DNA from: CAYOEJ01 sp964403015
GTDB lineage: Bacteria > Actinomycetota > Actinomycetes > Actinomycetales > Actinomycetaceae
Direction of reading: 5' to 3'
DNA: 17,442 bases
Assembly: GCA_964403015.1 (NCBI GenBank)
Contig: CAYOEJ010000033.1
Coordinates: forward strand, 1-17,442
Shown: one piece after another, positions 14,126-17,442 of the stretch
Numbering within the stretch: position 1 is the stretch's first letter
Layout of the letters: each line of letters opens with the position of its first letter
Position numbers and translations under genes: made by a program
The notes under the pieces: model-generated
The model's input: only the letters and a program-made list of their open reading frames with translations
What the model was told of the DNA's origin: nothing
Databases searched by the model: none

Positions 14126-15555
14126 CAGTTGTCCCCGATCTTCCAGCGAGCACCCTCGGCGGAGTCTTCTACCACGATGCCAGCGGATGTTAATGAATCG
14201 CGCAGTGCATCCGCACGCGCCCAGTCCCTATCGGCGCGCGCGGCGGAGCGCTCTTGGAGGATGTTTTGCACGAGGGCATCGAGGGCCTCGTGCAGATCCG
14301 AGCCACTCGATTCGGTGTCACGCCACGGCTCTGCAAACGGATCGAGTCCGAGTACGTCCAGCATTGCTCGTACGAGCGCCTGAGAGTGACGGGTCTCGTA
14401 ATCGTCATGATCCGAGAGTGCGTTGTTGCCGATGGTCACGTGTTCGTGGATCACAGCGAGGGCGGCGGAAACGTTCAGATCGTCGTTCATCGCCTCCACA
14501 AAATCTTCTGGGAGCTCGTCCACCCCAATGCCAGCAATCTCTTCGGCTGGTACTTCACCTACGGCGTCGGCGGAACGGCTCACGAAACCAGCGAGACGAT
14601 CCCAGATCGCAGCCGCCTCTTTCAGCGTGTTCTCGGAGTAAGCGACCGTGGAGCGGTAGTGAACCGTGCCGAGCGCGAGACGCACGATCACCGCCGGGTG
14701 TTCCTTAAGGATGTTGGAGACGATGAGCGAATTGCCCAGCGACTTGGACATCTTCTCGCCGTCGATCGTGACCCACGCGTTGTGCATCCAGTAGCGGGCA
14801 AAGCCGAAGCCGGCAGCGTGCGATTGGGCCTGCTCGTTTTCGTGGTGCGGGAAGCGCAGGTCGATGCCGCCGCCGTGAATATCAAAAGTCTCGCCTAGGT
14901 ACTTGCCCGACATGGCCGAGCACTCGAGGTGCCAACCCGGGCGGCCGCGGCCCCACGGGGTGTCCCACGACGCCGTCGTCGGCTCGCCGGGCTTCGCGGA
15001 CTTCCACAGAGCAAAGTCGTGTGGATTGCGCTTGTCGGGCTCCATCTCAGATTCGTCCACCGTGAGGTCGGCAAGCGACTGGCGGGTGAGCGAGCCGTAA
15101 TCGTCAAGCGAGGCAACGTCGAAGTAGACGTTGCCAGCATCGCCCACGTAGGCGTGGCCGCGCTCGATAAGGCGGTCGATGAGCGCGATCATCTCGGGCA
15201 CGTGGCCGGTAGCGCGGGGCTCATAAGTGGGGCGGAGGACGCCGAGTGCGTCGTAGGCGGCCGTGAACTCGTTCTCGAAGATGGCGGCGTGTGCCCAGAA
15301 CGGGCGGCCAGCCTCGGCCGACTTAGCCAAAATCTTGTCGTCAATATCCGTCACGTTGCGAATCATCGTGACCTCATATCCGGACCGGCGCAGCCAACGC
15401 ACCAGCACGTCAAAGGCGAGGGCCGAGCGCATGTGGCCAATGTGCGGGGAACCCTGCACGGTGGCACCGCAAAGGTAAATGCCTACCCTGCCCGGTTCAA
15501 GCGGTTCGAAGTCTCGGAGGGAACGCGTTGCTGAGTCATGAATTTTCAAGGTCAC
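14125..15555 (-). CDS. cysS: Cysteinyl-tRNA synthetase
   Basis: Class I aminoacyl-tRNA synthetase charging tRNA-Cys in the cytoplasm. The 476 residues are typical. HIGH lies at 38-41, KMSKS at 268-272, and the zinc ligands are C29, C212, H237 and E241, the same set and spacing as E. coli C28, C209, H234 and E238. A helical DALR-like region and anticodon-binding C-terminus follow, ending SAEGARWKIGDN. The chosen start is GTG 15555 (reads MTLKIHDSATRSL), which keeps the usual length; no Shine-Dalgarno precedes it. TAACCT ends 6 nt before the GTG, within a 32-bp palindrome that abuts the start codon, so the mRNA may be leaderless and regulated at that site. It is followed by rlmB with a 1-base overlap. 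Confidence 0.97.
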   Translation of the reverse strand: MTLKIHDSATRSLRDFEPLEPGRVGIYLCGATVQGSPHIGHMRSALAFDVLVRWLRRSGYEVTMIRNVTDIDDKILAKSAEAGRPFWAHAAIFENEFTAAYDALGVLRPTYEPRATGHVPEMIALIDRLIERGHAYVGDAGNVYFDVASLDDYGSLTRQSLADLTVDESEMEPDKRNPHDFALWKSAKPGEPTTASWDTPWGRGRPGWHLECSAMSGKYLGETFDIHGGGIDLRFPHHENEQAQSHAAGFGFARYWMHNAWVTIDGEKMSKSLGNSLIVSNILKEHPAVIVRLALGTVHYRSTVAYSENTLKEAAAIWDRLAGFVSRSADAVGEVPAEEIAGIGVDELPEDFVEAMNDDLNVSAALAVIHEHVTIGNNALSDHDDYETRHSQALVRAMLDVLGLDPFAEPWRDTESSGSDLHEALDALVQNILQERSAARADRDWARADALRDSLTSAGIVVEDSAEGARWKIGDN

Positions 15556-15587
15556 ACCAATAGGTTACATGGTCAAAACCGATTGGT
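15556..15587. promoter_or_regulatory. 32-bp hyphenated palindrome abutting the cysS start codon
   Basis: ACCAAT (15556-15561) a GGTT (15563-15566), 10 bp, AACC (15577-15580) g ATTGGT (15582-15587): ten of eleven positions in each arm pair, with one symmetric mismatch. The inner edge contains the candidate cysS -10 hexamer TAACCT (15567-15562 on the complement), and the palindrome ends on the base before GTG. It could be an operator covering the promoter or, if transcribed, a hairpin at the start codon. Confidence 0.5.
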
Positions 15588-15642
15588 CGTACGAGCGAAA
15601 GTTGGTTACGCCAACGGGAAATTGCGTGGGGCCGCCCAGAAA

Positions 15643-15758
15643 GTGCGTGGCCGCCAGCGGGCGGGGTCCTTGAAAGCGGGCGGGGTGCGTGGGAGCCAGC
15701 GGGCGGGGGCGGGCACCACTCGCTGAACGGCGTGCCGGGGTTGCTTGAAAGCGAGCGG
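15643..15758. repeat. G-rich imperfect direct repeats between divergent genes
   Basis: The 336-bp region between the cysS palindrome and the transporter start holds no convincing gene. A 24-bp unit GTGCGTGG-NNGCCAGC-GGGCGGGG occurs at 15643-15666 and 15685-15708 (42 bp apart), and CTTGAAAGCGGGCGG at 15669-15683 recurs as CTTGAAAGCGAGCGG at 15744-15758. The plus strand is strikingly rich in G, unlike the flanking genes. Open frames crossing it show only repetitive Arg/Pro/Gly text with no SD, so they are taken as non-coding. Confidence 0.6.
15691..15713 (+). other. G-quadruplex motif
   Basis: GGG, 7-nt loop, GGG, C, GGGGG, C, GGG: four runs of at least three G's with loops of 7, 1 and 1 nt, the canonical G3N1-7 pattern, on the plus strand inside the G-rich repeats. 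On the cysS side the template is C-rich. Whether it folds or affects either divergent gene is unknown. Confidence 0.55.
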
Positions 15759-15910
15759 AAAGGTGCGCGGGGCTGCGGACGCAGGCCGGATGGAGCCGGA
15801 GGACAGTTCTCGGGTAGGGTCGTGGAGCTGCAAGCGGAGCTGCAGGAAGATTGTGCACGGACGTTCGAAGCTCGTTAGACAACCTTGCCCGATTGTTCAC
15901 TCGAAACAAG

Positions 15911-15916
15911 TACCTT
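15911..15916 (+). promoter_or_regulatory. Candidate -10 element of a leaderless transporter transcript
   Basis: TACCTT is followed by 7 nt and the ATG at 15924, with no Shine-Dalgarno sequence. An alternative -35/-10 pair is TTGTTC (15893-15898) with TAGATT (15917-15922), 18 bp apart, which would start inside the coding region. Either way a leader is very short or absent. Confidence 0.35.
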
Positions 15917-15923
15917 TAGATTT

Positions 15924-17321
15924 ATGACGTCACATCACACATCATTTGCACACGAGCACGGACGCCCGGTGAAGCTCCCTGACGACACCTCGGATCGCCC
16001 ACCCAAGGGCCGTTCTGCTTTCACCAAGAAGGTGTGGGCGTGGGGTTTGTGGGACTGGGCCTCTGCCGCGTTCAACGCCATCGTCACCACATTTATCTTC
16101 TCGGTCTACATCACGAACGATGAGCTGTTTGGCGAGGCCGCAAATGCTCAACTCGGATGGGCACTTACAGCGGCTGGCATCATCGTGGCGATCATTGCGC
16201 CGGCGCTCGGCCAGGCGGTTGACCGATCCGGGCGGCGCTCAACGGTCTTGCGCGTCACCACCATTGCAGTTGCGATCATTACCGCGTGTTTGTTCTTCGT
16301 GGAGCCTGGGCAGGAGCGACTCTGGCTGGGCCTCTTCCTCCTTGCCGCAGGCAATATTGCCTTCGAAACAGGGTCGGTGGTCTACAACGCCATCATCACT
16401 GACATCTCGCGACCCGAAAATATTGGTCGCATCTCCGGCTTCGGCTGGGGATTGGGCTACCTCGGTGGCATCGTGCTGCTTCTCATCCTGTTCGTCGGCT
16501 TCATTAACCCGGATGTCGGCTGGTTTGGCGTCACAAGTGAGAACGGTTTGGACGTCCGAGTCTCGATGGTTGTCGCAGCCGTTTGGACGATCATCTTCTC
16601 TGCACCACTTCTTGTGAGCCTGAAAAACAAGCCCTCTCGCCATTCAGGTGAATCTGTGAGCATCGTCGATACGTACAAGCGCCTATTTCAGTCGATCAGG
16701 GATCTGTGGAACACGGATCGCTCCGTGGTGTGGTTCCTTATTTCGTCGGCGATTTACCGTGATGGGCTAGCGGGCGTCTTTACCTTTGGAGCCGTGCTGG
16801 CGGCGCGCGCGTTTGGCTTCGAGCCCGGCGAAGTCATCATCTTCGGCGTTGCCGCGAACCTAGTGGCCGGCATCGCCACTATCGCCTTTGGCTGGATCGA
16901 CGACCGCGTTGGTGCACGTGCGGTGATCATCTTCTCCGTCACCTCTATGGTGATTCTCGGATTTTTGATCTTCTTCCTCCACGACGGCATTGGCAGCATC
17001 GAGTCAAAGACCATCTACTGGATTTTCGGCCTTATGCTCTGTGTGTTTGTTGGCCCTACCCAGTCCGCCTCCCGCACCTACCTCGCACGTATCGCTCCTC
17101 CGGGAGAAGAGGGAGAAATCTTCGGCCTCTACGCGACCACTGGTCGCGCGGTGTCCTTCCTCGCTCCATTCATGTACGCAAATGCCATCGTGCTTGGTGC
17201 GGCAATTATGGATACAACGCTTGATGAGGCAGCCTACTTTGGCATCTTGGGAATCATCCTCGTGCTACTCGTTGGCCTCGTGGCATTCCTACCAGTTAAG
17301 GCGCAGCCAAAGATCCGGTGA
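15924..17321 (+). CDS. UMF1-type major facilitator superfamily transporter
   Basis: The 465-residue membrane protein starts at ATG 15924; an in-frame TTG at 15885 is less likely. A hydrophilic 35-residue N-terminus precedes the UMF1/Atg22-like signature WGLWDWASAAFNAIVTTFIFSVYIT (about 40-64). Motif A-like loops appear twice, GQAVDRSGRR (96-105) and GWIDDRVGAR in the second half, as expected of a two-bundle, 12-segment carrier. Other marks are GNIAFETGSVVYNAIITDIS, GRISGFGWGLGYLGG and GPTQSASRTYLARIAP. In yeast the related Atg22 exports amino acids from the vacuole; bacterial members mostly lack known substrates, so none is assigned. It is transcribed away from cysS across the G-rich region, and a 45-bp tandem repeat begins about 20 bp after its stop. 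Confidence 0.92.
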   Translation: MTSHHTSFAHEHGRPVKLPDDTSDRPPKGRSAFTKKVWAWGLWDWASAAFNAIVTTFIFSVYITNDELFGEAANAQLGWALTAAGIIVAIIAPALGQAVDRSGRRSTVLRVTTIAVAIITACLFFVEPGQERLWLGLFLLAAGNIAFETGSVVYNAIITDISRPENIGRISGFGWGLGYLGGIVLLLILFVGFINPDVGWFGVTSENGLDVRVSMVVAAVWTIIFSAPLLVSLKNKPSRHSGESVSIVDTYKRLFQSIRDLWNTDRSVVWFLISSAIYRDGLAGVFTFGAVLAARAFGFEPGEVIIFGVAANLVAGIATIAFGWIDDRVGARAVIIFSVTSMVILGFLIFFLHDGIGSIESKTIYWIFGLMLCVFVGPTQSASRTYLARIAPPGEEGEIFGLYATTGRAVSFLAPFMYANAIVLGAAIMDTTLDEAAYFGILGIILVLLVGLVAFLPVKAQPKIR

Positions 17322-17342
17322 GTGCTGCGCGCGGTGTCGCCA

Positions 17343-17442
17343 CACTCCTATCGCAGCATCAGTTACATAACCGAGCTGTGTCGGCACCACTCCTATCGCA
17401 GCATCAGTTACATAACCGAGCTGTGTCGGCACCACTCCTATC
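17343..17442. repeat. 45-bp perfect tandem repeat running off the window
   Basis: Two identical 45-bp units (17343-17387, 17388-17432) and the first 10 bp of a third are visible. Just before them, 17333-17342 resembles the end of an eroded copy. Each unit contains two small dyads, GTTA-CA-TAAC and CCGA-GCTGTG-TCGG. There are no spacers, so this is not CRISPR. The length is a multiple of three, and two plus-strand frames and one minus-strand frame stay open; the minus-strand one would read a 15-residue repeat (VPTQLGYVTDAAIGV) but runs into the transporter gene and stops at 17289. An intergenic minisatellite is the simpler reading. Confidence 0.9.

Noticed and set aside
15556..15600. T-box riboswitch upstream of cysS
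   Set aside because: The region is short, the palindrome abuts the start codon, and no T-box core or specifier loop was found.
15565..15909. Minus-strand open frame of 114 codons in the cysS-UMF1 gap
   Set aside because: It is Pro/Arg/Ala-rich text produced by the G-rich repeats on the other strand, without a ribosome-binding site or domain.
17343..17442. CRISPR array at the right edge
   Set aside because: The units are identical head-to-tail copies with no variable spacers, so this is a simple tandem repeat.

Overview
The window looks like the chromosome of a moderately G+C-rich actinobacterium, probably of the Actinomycetaceae type (Actinomyces/Trueperella/Arcanobacterium-like). This is inferred from frequent GTG starts, a LysC that closely follows the corynebacterial pattern, an actinobacterial LytR_C membrane protein, an RlmB with a long basic N-terminal extension, and a short SRP RNA directly upstream of dnaX. 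Genus-level identity is a guess.

Left third (1-6060). A 3' gene end and a bidirectional terminator are followed, on the minus strand, by a housekeeping cluster read right to left: SRP RNA (ffs), dnaX, recR, lysC, asd. DnaX and RecR serve replication and repair. LysC and Asd are the first two steps of the aspartate pathway (lysine/diaminopimelate, threonine, methionine) and overlap by an ATGA.

Middle (6060-9600). A plus-strand two-pass membrane protein resembles a sensor-kinase input module without a kinase. It is followed by tRNA-Ser(GGA) with a strong terminator. A gene-free stretch of about 340 bp then holds three decayed repeats spaced exactly 61 bp apart, with the geometry and hairpin core of a type I-E CRISPR array but no cas genes. 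A minus-strand lipoprotein with a TEE-rich stalk and a divergent plus-strand LytR_C protein follow.

Right half (9600-15560), minus strand, read right to left: cysS, rlmB, an unrecognised 467-residue protein with two C-terminal membrane segments, an ASCH-domain protein and a uracil/pyrimidine permease. Tight overlaps (TGATG, ATGA) couple cysS-rlmB and the 467-residue protein-ASCH pair. The permease has a 144-bp leader in which one segment can pair either with a nearby segment or with the permease Shine-Dalgarno sequence. This looks like an undescribed translational switch.

Right edge (15560-17442). Between divergent cysS and a UMF1-type major facilitator gene lie a 32-bp hyphenated palindrome touching the cysS start codon and about 200 bp of G-rich imperfect repeats with a G-quadruplex motif. 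After the transporter comes a perfect 45-bp tandem repeat that runs off the window.

Several genes (dnaX, the LytR_C protein, cysS, the UMF1 transporter) lack a Shine-Dalgarno sequence and have a TANNNT hexamer 6-7 nt before the start codon, which suggests leaderless transcripts. All coordinates, motifs and pairings were read by eye; no database search or folding program was run.
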